NCBI GenBank assembly: GCA_017432565.1
Contig: JAFRIW010000028.1
Location: 81,528 to 145,527 of the forward strand
Direction of reading: 5' to 3'
Source of the DNA: Lachnospiraceae bacterium
Lineage (GTDB): Bacteria > Bacillota > Clostridia > Lachnospirales > Lachnospiraceae
Length of the DNA stretch: 64,000 nt
The translations under genes and the position numbers were made by a program. The stretch's first letter is position 1. The number at the start of each line of letters is the position of its first letter. Shown here piece after piece: positions 45,540 through 57,031 of this stretch. The notes below the pieces were generated by a model that saw only the letters and a list, made by a program, of their open reading frames with translations, made no database searches and had not been told where the DNA came from.

Positions 45540-46802
45540 ATGGCAGATAAAAATATAAATAAAGAAGTGAATAAAAAAGAAAAGATGTCCGAAGCGGTCT
45601 CCGAAGAAGTATCCGAAGCGGTATCCGAAGCAACACCCGATTACCTTGAGAGCGACGGTTTTACACTGGTCGATCTGGATGATTATGACTATTCCGAAGA
45701 GGATGAGTTCTTCGAAGAGGAAGACCGGCCGGTTCCGGAAGAAGAGCGGCCGCGAAGGCCTTTCCGTCTGAACCTGCTCGCAGTCACGGGAATTCTGATT
45801 CTGGCCGTCCTGGCGGCGGGCATCATCATCCTGCTGAAATGGAACAAGGGCACGCTGACCACCTGGGACCGGGATGACGATTCCACCAAATTCGACGTGG
45901 AAGTCCAGGATGTCATCTTTTCCCTGAATCCCGCCTTTCTGGAAGGCCGGGAGGACGACGGCGTCACGACGATCCTGTTCCTCGGCAATGATCCGCTTTC
46001 CGATGACCGGACCGAGACCGGTATTGCCGAGCAGATCGGGGCGATGAGCGGCGCGACGGTCATCAACGCATCCTTCCCGTCCTCCAAAATTGCCTGCGAA
46101 AACGCCGTGTACAGCACTTCCACGCAGGAAGGCATCGACGACGCCTTCAATCTGTACTATGTGTGCAGCGCGCTGAACCGGCAGGATTTTGTCGCCATGG
46201 AGAATATTGCCCCGTTCAAGAACGATCCTTCCCTGACAGCGGGACTGGAAGCGCTCAAGTCCACGGATATGGACAAGGTGGATATTCTGGCGATCATGTA
46301 CGACGCCGTGGATTATCTGGAGGGGTCTCCTGTCGACAATGCCAACAACGACGTGGATATTCAGACCTACACCGGGTCTCTCAAGGCATCCATCCAGCTG
46401 ATTCAGGAGGAATACCCTTACATCCGCATTGTCTTCCTCTCGCCTACTTTTGCCTTCTATGTCGATGAGGACGAGAAGTTCCAGAGCGGCGCCATGACGG
46501 ATCTGGGCAACGGCACCATCTCAACCTACTGGGTGCGCGCCATTGACGTGAGCTCCGCCGCCGGTATTTCCTTTATCGACAACTACTATGGCTCCATCAA
46601 CGGCGACAACTACCTGCTCTTCATGCGGGACGCCGTTCATCTCAACGAAGCGGGACGCAAGCAGATCGCCGAGCACTTCGTCGCCAAAATTCTGAATAAC
46701 GAGAAGGGTGAATTCGATGTGAGCGGCACGAACGCCACAAAGGAAAATCAGACAGGTACACAGTCAGATACATCGTCAGAAGATGCGGAAGAGGGCAAAT
46801 AA
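45540..46802 (+). CDS. membrane-anchored SGNH-like protein with altered GDS motif
   Basis: The 420-residue protein has an acidic cytoplasmic part with VSEEVSEAVSEA repeats and a DDYDYSEEDEFFEEE stretch, one helix (about 77-99), and an outer SGNH-fold-like domain. The first block reads FLGNDPLSDDR, where GDS would carry the nucleophile Ser, so GND replaces it. The last block DAVHLNEAGRKQIAEH keeps Asp and His. It may be an acyltransferase-related or non-catalytic surface-polymer protein. The ATG at 45540 is taken. A TACAAT at 45527-45532 would make the mRNA nearly leaderless, and the ATG at 45585 is an alternative. Confidence 0.75.
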   Translation: MADKNINKEVNKKEKMSEAVSEEVSEAVSEATPDYLESDGFTLVDLDDYDYSEEDEFFEEEDRPVPEEERPRRPFRLNLLAVTGILILAVLAAGIIILLKWNKGTLTTWDRDDDSTKFDVEVQDVIFSLNPAFLEGREDDGVTTILFLGNDPLSDDRTETGIAEQIGAMSGATVINASFPSSKIACENAVYSTSTQEGIDDAFNLYYVCSALNRQDFVAMENIAPFKNDPSLTAGLEALKSTDMDKVDILAIMYDAVDYLEGSPVDNANNDVDIQTYTGSLKASIQLIQEEYPYIRIVFLSPTFAFYVDEDEKFQSGAMTDLGNGTISTYWVRAIDVSSAAGISFIDNYYGSINGDNYLLFMRDAVHLNEAGRKQIAEHFVAKILNNEKGEFDVSGTNATKENQTGTQSDTSSEDAEEGK

Positions 46803-46803
46803 A

Positions 46804-46832
46804 AGCCGGATTCCGGCAGCCTGCTGCCGGCT
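46804..46832. terminator. terminator between convergent genes
   Basis: Outer arms AGCCGG/CCGGCT and an inner CCGGCAGC/GCTGCCGG repeat form a strong hairpin between the SGNH-like gene and the convergent membrane-protein gene. The minus strand continues TTTTATTT after the stem. The plus-strand tail is only CTCTTAC, so termination should be stronger for the minus-strand gene. Confidence 0.7.
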
Positions 46833-46844
46833 CTTACTACCAGA

Positions 46845-47603
46845 TCACCAGGTCTCCGTAATCTGCGGATCCCGGTAAACCAGATAACCATCCACACGTG
46901 AAATCAGAATCAGTCCAAGGTCCTCCGGGTCACCGATGAGCTCCTTGGACTGATTGATTATGACATAATTGCACAGAGCCTCCCGGGTGGCCTCCACGAG
47001 GTCCTCCGCGCGGATCTGATCCTGAATCATCTCTTCATACACGCCGCTCACAAAGGTATAATCCCAGTTTTCCGTGATCATTTCGCGTCCGTATGCCAGG
47101 CGGATTCTCGTCTCATACTGGCGGATAAAAGGCACCAGCTCCGGCGGGGCGGCCGCTTTGACAAAAGAGGCATCGCCCATGTCATTGGTGATGGTGTCGG
47201 CTACGCTCAGCACCTGCGGCGGCAGATGCAGACGGTTCTGCGCCCGCACGACGTGTTCCTGTGAGTAGGCAAAACGCCCGCAGAGGGCAATAAGCAGAAT
47301 GGCCGCGGCAAGTCCCGCCGCAAGATGCTTTTCACAGACCTTCAGCGCGGCATAGAGCATGGTTGCGCTCATGGGAATCAGCCACAGAATACGGTAATAG
47401 GTGGCGGCGTCCTCCAGCTTCGTGTAAAGGGCGTGCACGGGCGGCAGGAAAAACAGGACCAGGAAGACCAGCGGCAGGTCAACCAGCAGAGTGCGCCGGA
47501 CCGGCTCCTTCTCCCGGATCAGAAGACAGACAAGGCTGATTCCGTAGAGAACGAGAAGAAAGCCCTCTCCCCGATATTCATTTAAAACCTGCAGAATACT
47601 CAA
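46845..47603 (-). CDS. membrane protein, second of a coupled pair, function unknown
   Basis: Not recognised as a named family. The 252-residue product has about four hydrophobic helices (10-110) and a soluble C-terminal half. A longer frame opens at 47840 but lies inside the upstream gene. The TTG at 47603 is the likely start because GGAGG is 6 nt before it, and it overlaps the upstream stop (TTGA). The segment YTKLEDAATYYRILWLIP resembles C-terminal parts of large bacterial membrane proteins from surface-glycan loci. It may form one functional unit with the gene before it. Confidence 0.7.
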   Translation of the reverse strand: MSILQVLNEYRGEGFLLVLYGISLVCLLIREKEPVRRTLLVDLPLVFLVLFFLPPVHALYTKLEDAATYYRILWLIPMSATMLYAALKVCEKHLAAGLAAAILLIALCGRFAYSQEHVVRAQNRLHLPPQVLSVADTITNDMGDASFVKAAAPPELVPFIRQYETRIRLAYGREMITENWDYTFVSGVYEEMIQDQIRAEDLVEATREALCNYVIINQSKELIGDPEDLGLILISRVDGYLVYRDPQITETW

Positions 47604-48739
47604 TGATAACCTCCAAAGGTCCGGATCAGATGCGGAAGCAGCAATATAAACATCAGAATCAGATAAACGGCCGACGGAATCAGGACGGACACCGTCAGCT
47701 TCTTTAAGAGCGGCGGCCTGTTCTTTCCGGCCCGGATCCGCAGAAGTATCAGACCGAGCAGCAGAAAGCCCATCAGGAAGAGGGGCGCCATCTCCGTCAT
47801 CAGGCAGCCGGTCAGAATCAGCAGTGCGCCGGTGATACACAGATATCTCCCCCGGCCGTCATCCTGTTCTTCTGCCTGGTCAGAAAGCGCAATCTGTCCT
47901 GTCAGAAGCAGAACGGCCAGGGCTGCAGGCAGCAGCACGGCGGCAAAGAGGGATTTCCCCTGCCAGGGCCGCAGAATAATAAAATACTCGGGCGTGTAAA
48001 TCGAAACGGCGCCGAAGAGCTGCAGCACCCCCGCGAGAATCATGAAACAGGCTTTCATACGGTTTTTCCGTGCCGGTTCCCTGTCGGAAAAAAGAAGCCC
48101 GGCCGTCTCGCTTAAGGCACAGTCGCACAGAAGCAGAATCACTGCAGGCGAAAAGGAGTGAATCAGAATCGTCGGATGTGTGCCAGTCATCTTCGCGAGC
48201 GCGGCAAACCAGATCGGCAGCATGGCCAGCGCATGGCGCACATCCAGCACGGTGTTGGTACCCGTGTAAGGCAGGTAATAATACATCATGCCGGACTGCC
48301 AGGTCTGCACGGATTCCGTCACATAATAAGCGTCATCTCCGTCGTAGAACGCATACAGCATGCTCATGGCCGCAATAAACAGGAAGATCGCCGCCGCGGC
48401 AGCCCACAGAAGCTTCTCTGTCCGGGACCCCTTCAGAAAGCAGACGGGCGGCAGCCCGGCGCCGCTTCGCCGCAGACGGTACCCGCCGAAAACAGCAGCC
48501 CCGGTCAGCAGCATGACATAGAGCACCAGCAGCAGGGTAAACCCCCGCCGGTTACTCAGAAGAAGAATCGGAACGCCCAGACATTCAAAGACTGCAAAAT
48601 TCAGCAGATAACCGGAGAGAAAGACGCGGGACCAGGTCCGCTCACCTTCCGGCAGCGCACTGCAGAGGCCGTATCCTGCCAGAAAAGGCAGAATCAGCAT
48701 CCAGACCATTGTACTTCCCAGCTTCAACATCGCACTCAT
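47600..48739 (-). CDS. polytopic membrane protein, DUF6077-like
   Basis: The 379-residue protein has about ten hydrophobic helices and an outer loop near residues 128-160 (YAFYDGDDAYYVTESVQTWQSG). This resembles DUF6077 and other GT-C-like membrane proteins in Firmicute glycan loci. It could act on lipid-linked sugars, but no catalytic residues are certain. The ATG at 48739 lies right at the predicted transcription start. An ATG nine codons later has GGGAAG upstream, so the true start is unsettled. Confidence 0.7.
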   Translation of the reverse strand: MSAMLKLGSTMVWMLILPFLAGYGLCSALPEGERTWSRVFLSGYLLNFAVFECLGVPILLLSNRRGFTLLLVLYVMLLTGAAVFGGYRLRRSGAGLPPVCFLKGSRTEKLLWAAAAAIFLFIAAMSMLYAFYDGDDAYYVTESVQTWQSGMMYYYLPYTGTNTVLDVRHALAMLPIWFAALAKMTGTHPTILIHSFSPAVILLLCDCALSETAGLLFSDREPARKNRMKACFMILAGVLQLFGAVSIYTPEYFIILRPWQGKSLFAAVLLPAALAVLLLTGQIALSDQAEEQDDGRGRYLCITGALLILTGCLMTEMAPLFLMGFLLLGLILLRIRAGKNRPPLLKKLTVSVLIPSAVYLILMFILLLPHLIRTFGGYH

Positions 48740-48746
48740 ACGCTTT

Positions 48747-48755
48747 AGTATATCA
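48747..48755 (-). promoter_or_regulatory. extended -10 promoter for the membrane-protein pair
   Basis: TGATATACT on the minus strand is a TGn-TATACT extended -10 without a good -35. Transcription would begin within a few bases of the ATG at 48739. Confidence 0.5.
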
Positions 48756-48780
48756 AAGCCGCCCCCTCCCGTCCACGCAC

Positions 48781-48809
48781 TTGAATCCGTGAATACAGGG
48801 TGGTAAACT
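48781..48809 (+). promoter_or_regulatory. promoter for the Glf-like flavoprotein gene
   Basis: TTGAAT (48781-48786) and TAAACT (48804-48809) are separated by 17 bp. The start would be about 28 nt before the ATG. It is divergent from the extended -10 promoter about 30 bp away. Confidence 0.6.
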
Positions 48810-48843
48810 GACTTTGTGTATCTTTTTCTGAAAGGATTATCCC

Positions 48844-50412
48844 ATGAAGCGAGTTCTGATTATCGGCGCCGGTCCGGCAGGTCTGACAGCAGGCTATGAG
48901 CTCCTGAAGCAGTCAGACGACACAGAAGTTGTTATTTTTGAAGAAAGCAGTCAGTTCGGCGGTATCTCCCGCACCGTCCTCTACAAGGGCAACCGGATGG
49001 ACATGGGCGGCCACCGCTTCTTCTCCAAGGTTCCGGAGGTCAACGCCTGGTGGCAGGAAATGCTGCCCACACAGGGCTCTCCTTCCTACGACGATATCGT
49101 TCTGAACCGGAAATCAACACTCGCGCCCGGCGGACCGGATCCCGAGAAGGAAGACCGCGTCATGCTGCGCAGACACCGCGTCTCCAGAATCTTCTTCAAT
49201 CAGAAATTCTTCGATTATCCGATCTCCTTAAAGCCGGAGACCTTTAAGAACATGGGCCTGGCCACGACGATCGTCGCGGGCTGCAGCTACCTGAAGGCGT
49301 GTCTTTTCAAGCGCGAGGAGAAATCTCTCGAGGATTTCTACGTCAACCGCTTCGGCGTCAAGCTCTACTCCATGTTCTTCGAGAATTACACCGAGAACCT
49401 GTGGGGCCGCCACCCTTCCGAAATTGATCCCTCCTGGGGCAAGCAGCGCGTGAAGGGTGTCTCCATCAGCGCCGTCTTAAAGGACGCGCTCGGCAAAATG
49501 TTCCACAAGAAGAACCGCAAGGTCGAGACCTCTCTGATCGAGGAGTTCGGCTATCCGAAGCTCGGCCCCGGCCAGCTCTGGGACGTGACGGCGGAAGAAA
49601 TCCGCAAAAAGGGCGGCACCATTCTCACGAATGCCCGGGTGACCGGCGTGCGCAAGAATGCGGACAATGTGCTGACCGGCGTCATCTATGAGCAGGACGG
49701 CGAGCAGAAGGAAATGAGCGGCGACGTCATCATTTCCTCCATGCCGATCAAGGATCTGGTAGCAGGCATGAACGATGTGCCCGAGCGTCCCGCAGCCATC
49801 GCGGCAGGACTTCCCTACCGGGATTATATGACTGTCGGTGTGCTGATCCCGCACCTGAACCTGGAGAACAAGACGAACATCAAAACCATCGGCAATATCG
49901 TCCCGGACAACTGGGTCTATGTCCATGACCGCAGTGTCAAGATGGGACGCTTCCAGATCTACAACAACTGGTCTCCGTACCTGATCGCGGATATTGAGCA
50001 CACGGTCTGGATCGGTCTGGAATACTTCTGCAATGAAGGCGACGAGCTCTGGAACATGAAGGATGAGGATTTTGCCGCACTCGGAATCCACGAAATGGTG
50101 GTGCTCGGACTCATCGACAGCGAGAGCGACGCCATGGACTTCCACGTAGAGCGCGTGAAAAAAGCGTATCCCGCCTATTTTGACACCTATGACAACATGG
50201 ATGAACTCCGGGAATACCTGGATTCCATCCCGAACCTGTTCTGCGTCGGCCGCAACGGCCAGCACCGCTACAACAATATCGACCACTCGATGTGCACTTC
50301 CTTCGAGGCCGTAAAGGACATCCTGGCCGGCACGACAGACCGCAGCAACGTCTGGAGCGTCAATACCGAAAAGGAATACCACGAGGAAGCCAAACAGAAT
50401 GAAGTGGACTGA
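48844..50412 (+). CDS. FAD-dependent oxidoreductase, UDP-galactopyranose-mutase-like
   Basis: The 522-residue flavoprotein has an N-terminal dinucleotide fold ([17 protein letters not shown], then [13 protein letters not shown]) and the [10 protein letters not shown] segment seen in Glf and related amine-oxidase-like enzymes of polysaccharide loci. It ends with a FAD-binding [17 protein letters not shown] motif. It may rearrange or oxidise a nucleotide sugar, or a polyprenyl-linked sugar. The length exceeds the 370 residues of classic Glf, so a true mutase assignment is not secure. AAGGA lies 7 nt before the ATG. Confidence 0.85.
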   Translation: MKRVLIIGAGPAGLTAGYELLKQSDDTEVVIFEESSQFGGISRTVLYKGNRMDMGGHRFFSKVPEVNAWWQEMLPTQGSPSYDDIVLNRKSTLAPGGPDPEKEDRVMLRRHRVSRIFFNQKFFDYPISLKPETFKNMGLATTIVAGCSYLKACLFKREEKSLEDFYVNRFGVKLYSMFFENYTENLWGRHPSEIDPSWGKQRVKGVSISAVLKDALGKMFHKKNRKVETSLIEEFGYPKLGPGQLWDVTAEEIRKKGGTILTNARVTGVRKNADNVLTGVIYEQDGEQKEMSGDVIISSMPIKDLVAGMNDVPERPAAIAAGLPYRDYMTVGVLIPHLNLENKTNIKTIGNIVPDNWVYVHDRSVKMGRFQIYNNWSPYLIADIEHTVWIGLEYFCNEGDELWNMKDEDFAALGIHEMVVLGLIDSESDAMDFHVERVKKAYPAYFDTYDNMDELREYLDSIPNLFCVGRNGQHRYNNIDHSMCTSFEAVKDILAGTTDRSNVWSVNTEKEYHEEAKQNEVD

Positions 50413-50454
50413 AACAGATCAGTTCTCTTTACATTCTCAGGAATCTGATTTTTA

Positions 50455-50483
50455 CTGCGGACCGGTGAACAGCCGGTCCGCAG
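50455..50483. repeat. palindrome, left copy flanking the GDSL gene
   Basis: The arms CTGCGGACCGG and CCGGTCCGCAG pair over 11 bp around a 7-nt loop. It lies after the flavoprotein stop and before the GDSL gene. No T-run follows in either direction. Its reverse complement matches the right copy at 51488-51511 with one difference in 24 bases. Confidence 0.75.
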
Positions 50484-50556
50484 ATTCCGTCAGGGGAATT
50501 CTGCCGGCACGCAGGATTGTCTGTCGGAAACGTACATCAGCAAAAAGGAGCAATGC

Positions 50557-51519
50557 ATGATTAAAATCCGTCTGGCGGCGGCAGCCGCAGTCCTCATACT
50601 GGCAGCAGAATGCACAGGCTGCGCCGCGGCGGCGCCTGTACAGAGCACGCCGCAGAGCGCGCCTCAGGATACGCAGAAAACGGAGCAGGAAAGTCCGGCT
50701 GAAGAGGCAGCGCCGCAGGAACAGAAAAGCGAACAGGAAGAGGCCGCGCCGCAGGAGCAAAGCACTCCGCAGGATGCTGAACAGGAGGGCGCGGCGACAG
50801 AAGTGCCGGCTGAAACCGCTGATTACGCGGGAAAAAGTCTGACCATTATCGGCGACAGCATCTCCACTTTCAGTGGTTTTATTCCGGAAGGCTATGCCTT
50901 CACTTATCCCTATGAAGACCTGCAGGATGTCTCGCAGACCTGGTGGGTACAGGTCTGTGAGCAGACCGGCATGTCCCTGTATTCCAATGCATCCTATTCC
51001 GGCGGTTATGTCACCGGCGATACGGAGGATGAGACCGGCATCACCGCGATCGGAAAACGCAGGCTTGCGGACGCGGCTGTCCCTCTGCGGGAATCGGCAG
51101 GCGACAGCCCGGACGTGATCATGATTCTGGCAGGAACCAATGACTGCTGGCAGGCGCGGGAGCTCTCTGTTTTCTCGGATGCCTATGATTACCTGCTGTC
51201 ACAGCTCTCGGAGCGCTTTCCGGAAGCGGAAATCATCTGCCTGACCTGTCTTCCGATGTTGGACCCGGACAACGGCACACCGGTCACAATGCCCTACGGC
51301 GAACTCCTGATGATGCAGAACCAGAACGGACAGGACATCACCGTCTACAATGATCTGATCCGGGAAACCGCAGAGAAGCACGGCGCGGCAGTTATCGATG
51401 CTTTCAATGCAGGGCTTGAGAGCGGCGACTATATCGACGGCGTTCATCCCAATGTGCGGGGCGCGGAAAAGCTTGCGCAATATATAACGGACCGGCTGCT
51501 CACCGGTCCGCTCACATAA
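50557..51519 (+). CDS. GDSL/SGNH hydrolase lipoprotein
   Basis: A 320-residue exported protein. The N-terminus has a signal peptide ending in a lipobox-like CTGC (Cys22), then a Gln/Glu/Pro-rich linker (about 25-85), then a full SGNH domain: IIGDSIS (Ser101), AGTNDCW (193-198) and DGVHPN (Asp294, His297). It is probably an esterase acting on acetylated or acylated surface glycans. AAGGAG lies 6 nt before the ATG. The last codons (TDRLLTGPLT) are formed by the right-hand palindrome. Confidence 0.9.
   Translation: MIKIRLAAAAAVLILAAECTGCAAAAPVQSTPQSAPQDTQKTEQESPAEEAAPQEQKSEQEEAAPQEQSTPQDAEQEGAATEVPAETADYAGKSLTIIGDSISTFSGFIPEGYAFTYPYEDLQDVSQTWWVQVCEQTGMSLYSNASYSGGYVTGDTEDETGITAIGKRRLADAAVPLRESAGDSPDVIMILAGTNDCWQARELSVFSDAYDYLLSQLSERFPEAEIICLTCLPMLDPDNGTPVTMPYGELLMMQNQNGQDITVYNDLIRETAEKHGAAVIDAFNAGLESGDYIDGVHPNVRGAEKLAQYITDRLLTGPLT
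51488..51511. repeat. palindrome, right copy flanking the GDSL gene
   Basis: CGGACCGG and CCGGTCCG pair around CTGCTCA. This copy sits at the very end of the GDSL gene and encodes its last residues. It matches the reverse complement of the left copy almost exactly, so the pair forms inverted repeats about 1 kb apart. Confidence 0.75.
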
Positions 51520-51542
51520 TATTTCCTTTCTTCCGTTTTCCG

Positions 51543-51572
51543 ATAATCCGGGCAGGCTGTCCGGATTATTTT
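51543..51572 (+). terminator. intrinsic terminator of the GDSL gene
   Basis: ATAATCCGG (51543-51551) pairs perfectly with CCGGATTAT (51561-51569) and is followed by TTT on the plus strand. The stop codon of the convergent radical SAM gene lies inside the right arm. Confidence 0.8.
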
Positions 51573-52585
51573 GTCTTCTGGGCAAAAGTATCCGCGATCC
51601 GGCTTCCCAGATCCTCTCTGCTCTTCCCGCCTGACTTCCGGTCTTCCTTCAGAATTTCGTTCACCATGTGCATTCTCAGGCCCGCGTCGATGAAATCGCA
51701 GTGCTTGCAGAGCGGGTCATACTGTCTGCCGCGGCGCACCCGCTCGCGGAACTGCTGGTATTTCTTGCTGTTCCAGCCCTCGGCCACGGTGCAGTCCTTC
51801 AGGTTCGCCAGCTCCGTCACCTCGAAATTGTCACAGCAGCAGTATCCCAGCCTGCCGTCCGGCGTAATCCACATATCCGTGTAGGGCATCAGGCAGGTCT
51901 CTTTGATCACCTTTTCCTTCTCGTTCTGGCGGTTCGGCGCAGAGCCCGCGCGGTTCGTCAGGACAGCCTTGACATAGCGCATCTGAACCAGGATATCCAG
52001 ATCCTTAAACTCCTCGGGATTGGCCTTCACATAATCAATGACCTGCTGTACGCCGGGTCTGAAAACCATGTCCTCGCAGTAGTTGTTGATGATCAGCTGA
52101 TTCATGTACGGCGCGATCTCCTTCAGCTTTTCAACGTTCAGGAGCAGGCCGTTGGTCGACATGAAGATAAAGCAGTCCGGCAGCTTCTCCCGCGCATAGC
52201 GGTGGCGCTCGACGATATTCTTATCCAGAAGCGGCTCGTTATTGCCGTACATGGTCAGATGGCCCTTATACCCCCAGTCCGCAAGTTCGTCGATGATCTT
52301 ATGAAACATCTCATCGGTCATATACATATAAGGCCGCTTTTCCGCATAAATATTGGCTGTGCAGAAAGCACAGTTGCTGTTGCAGCGGTTGATGGTCTCC
52401 AGATTGACGACGTTGGGATACGGGACGTGCTCCGGGTCTCTCATGAAATATTCAATGTAATCCTTCTGCGATTTGCGCCGAAGCAAAAACATTGCTTTCA
52501 GATAACTCTGGGAGGAGAGCTTCGGAAACTTCTTCTGCATCTCCCATCCGAATTTTCCCATGAAATTGGCAATTCTGATTGGCAT
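51566..52585 (-). CDS. radical SAM/SPASM protein
   Basis: The 339-residue protein has the iron-sulfur motif CNSNCAFC (Cys68, Cys72, Cys75), GNNEPLL and STNGLLL as in radical SAM barrels, and a C-terminal SPASM-like Cys cluster (GYCCCDNFE, then CKHCDF). SPASM enzymes modify peptides, carbohydrates or proteins, and some act in glycan pathways. No precursor peptide was found nearby. It starts with AAGGAAG and lies 27 nt after the arabinofuranosidase gene in the direction of transcription, so the two may be co-transcribed. Confidence 0.88.
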   Translation of the reverse strand: MPIRIANFMGKFGWEMQKKFPKLSSQSYLKAMFLLRRKSQKDYIEYFMRDPEHVPYPNVVNLETINRCNSNCAFCTANIYAEKRPYMYMTDEMFHKIIDELADWGYKGHLTMYGNNEPLLDKNIVERHRYAREKLPDCFIFMSTNGLLLNVEKLKEIAPYMNQLIINNYCEDMVFRPGVQQVIDYVKANPEEFKDLDILVQMRYVKAVLTNRAGSAPNRQNEKEKVIKETCLMPYTDMWITPDGRLGYCCCDNFEVTELANLKDCTVAEGWNSKKYQQFRERVRRGRQYDPLCKHCDFIDAGLRMHMVNEILKEDRKSGGKSREDLGSRIADTFAQKTK

Positions 52586-52612
52586 AACATTCTTCCTTTC
52601 TCGGATGATCTC

Positions 52613-56080
<3,468 letters not shown>

Positions 56081-56084
<4 letters not shown>

Positions 56085-57019
56085 TCTCCGTCCGCCTTCC
56101 GTTTCCGGCCAAGCTCCAGCCGGCTCAGTTCAAACTCTCTGCGGTTCCTTTTTTCCAGGCTCTCCAGAATCATGCCGGCGAAAAGGGATTCCGTCGCGGC
56201 CAGCATTGTGAAGCCGCAGACGATCAATGTGGGGAAGCGGTCCACCATGCCGGTCTGCAGGTATTCGCGCCACACAGGGATAAAGAAGAGGATTGCCGCC
56301 AGCGCAAGCAGAAGCGCCAGCGTTCCGAAAAACCGGAACGGCCGGTAATCCCGGTACAGTTCGAGGATCGTACTGAGTACGCGGAAGCCGTCCGTGAAGG
56401 TGTGCAGTTTTGATGCGCTTCCGCTCGGCCGGTCCCTGTATTCAATGACGACATTGTCGATCTGCAGATGGTTGTAGACCGCGTGAATGGTCATCTCCGT
56501 CTCGATTTCAAAGCCTCCCGACAGCACCGGGAAGGTTTTGACATAGTCATAGCTGAAGGCGCGCAGTCCTGTCATGATATCCTGGATATTGCTGTCAAAA
56601 AGGCGATTGATCGTAGCGCGCACCAGCGTGTTGCCCGCATTGTGAAAGAGCCGTTTGTTCTCCGTAAAATAGGTCGATGAGAGACGGTCTCCCACTACCA
56701 TATCCGACTGCTCCTCGAGCACCAGACGCACCATTTCGGGCGCCGCTTCCATCGGATAGGTGTCGTCTCCGTCGGTCATCAGATAGCACTGCGCGTCGAT
56801 TTCGCGGAACATTCTGCGGATGACGTGGCCTTTCCCCTGCTGCCGCTCCTTTCTCACGACGGCGCCCGCAGCCTCGGCCAGCTCCGCAGTCCTGTCCGTC
56901 GAATTATTGTCATAGACATAAATGACTGCTTCCGGCAGCGCCGCGCGGGCATCCCGCACCACTTTTTCTATGGTCTGCTCTTCATTGTAGCAGGGTATCA
57001 ATACTGCAATCCGGTCCAT
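56081..57019 (-). CDS. polyprenyl-phosphate glycosyltransferase, DPM1-like GT2
   Basis: The 312-residue protein has a GT2 domain (VLIPCYNEEQTIEKVV, VYDNNSTDRT, GKGHVIRRMF, LMTDGDDTYP with the metal-binding acids) and two C-terminal membrane helices (about 230-285). Such enzymes form polyprenyl-phosphate mannose or glucose as a donor for outer-face GT-C enzymes. It is coupled (ATGA) to the large membrane protein that follows. Confidence 0.9.
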
Positions 57020-57031
57020 AATCCGTCTCTC

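Noticed and set aside
46845..47840. Longer 331-residue form of the membrane protein starting at 47840
   Set aside because: The first 79 codons lie in another frame of the preceding gene and have shadow-like composition. The TTG at 47603 has a strong GGAGG site and a TTGA overlap with the upstream stop.
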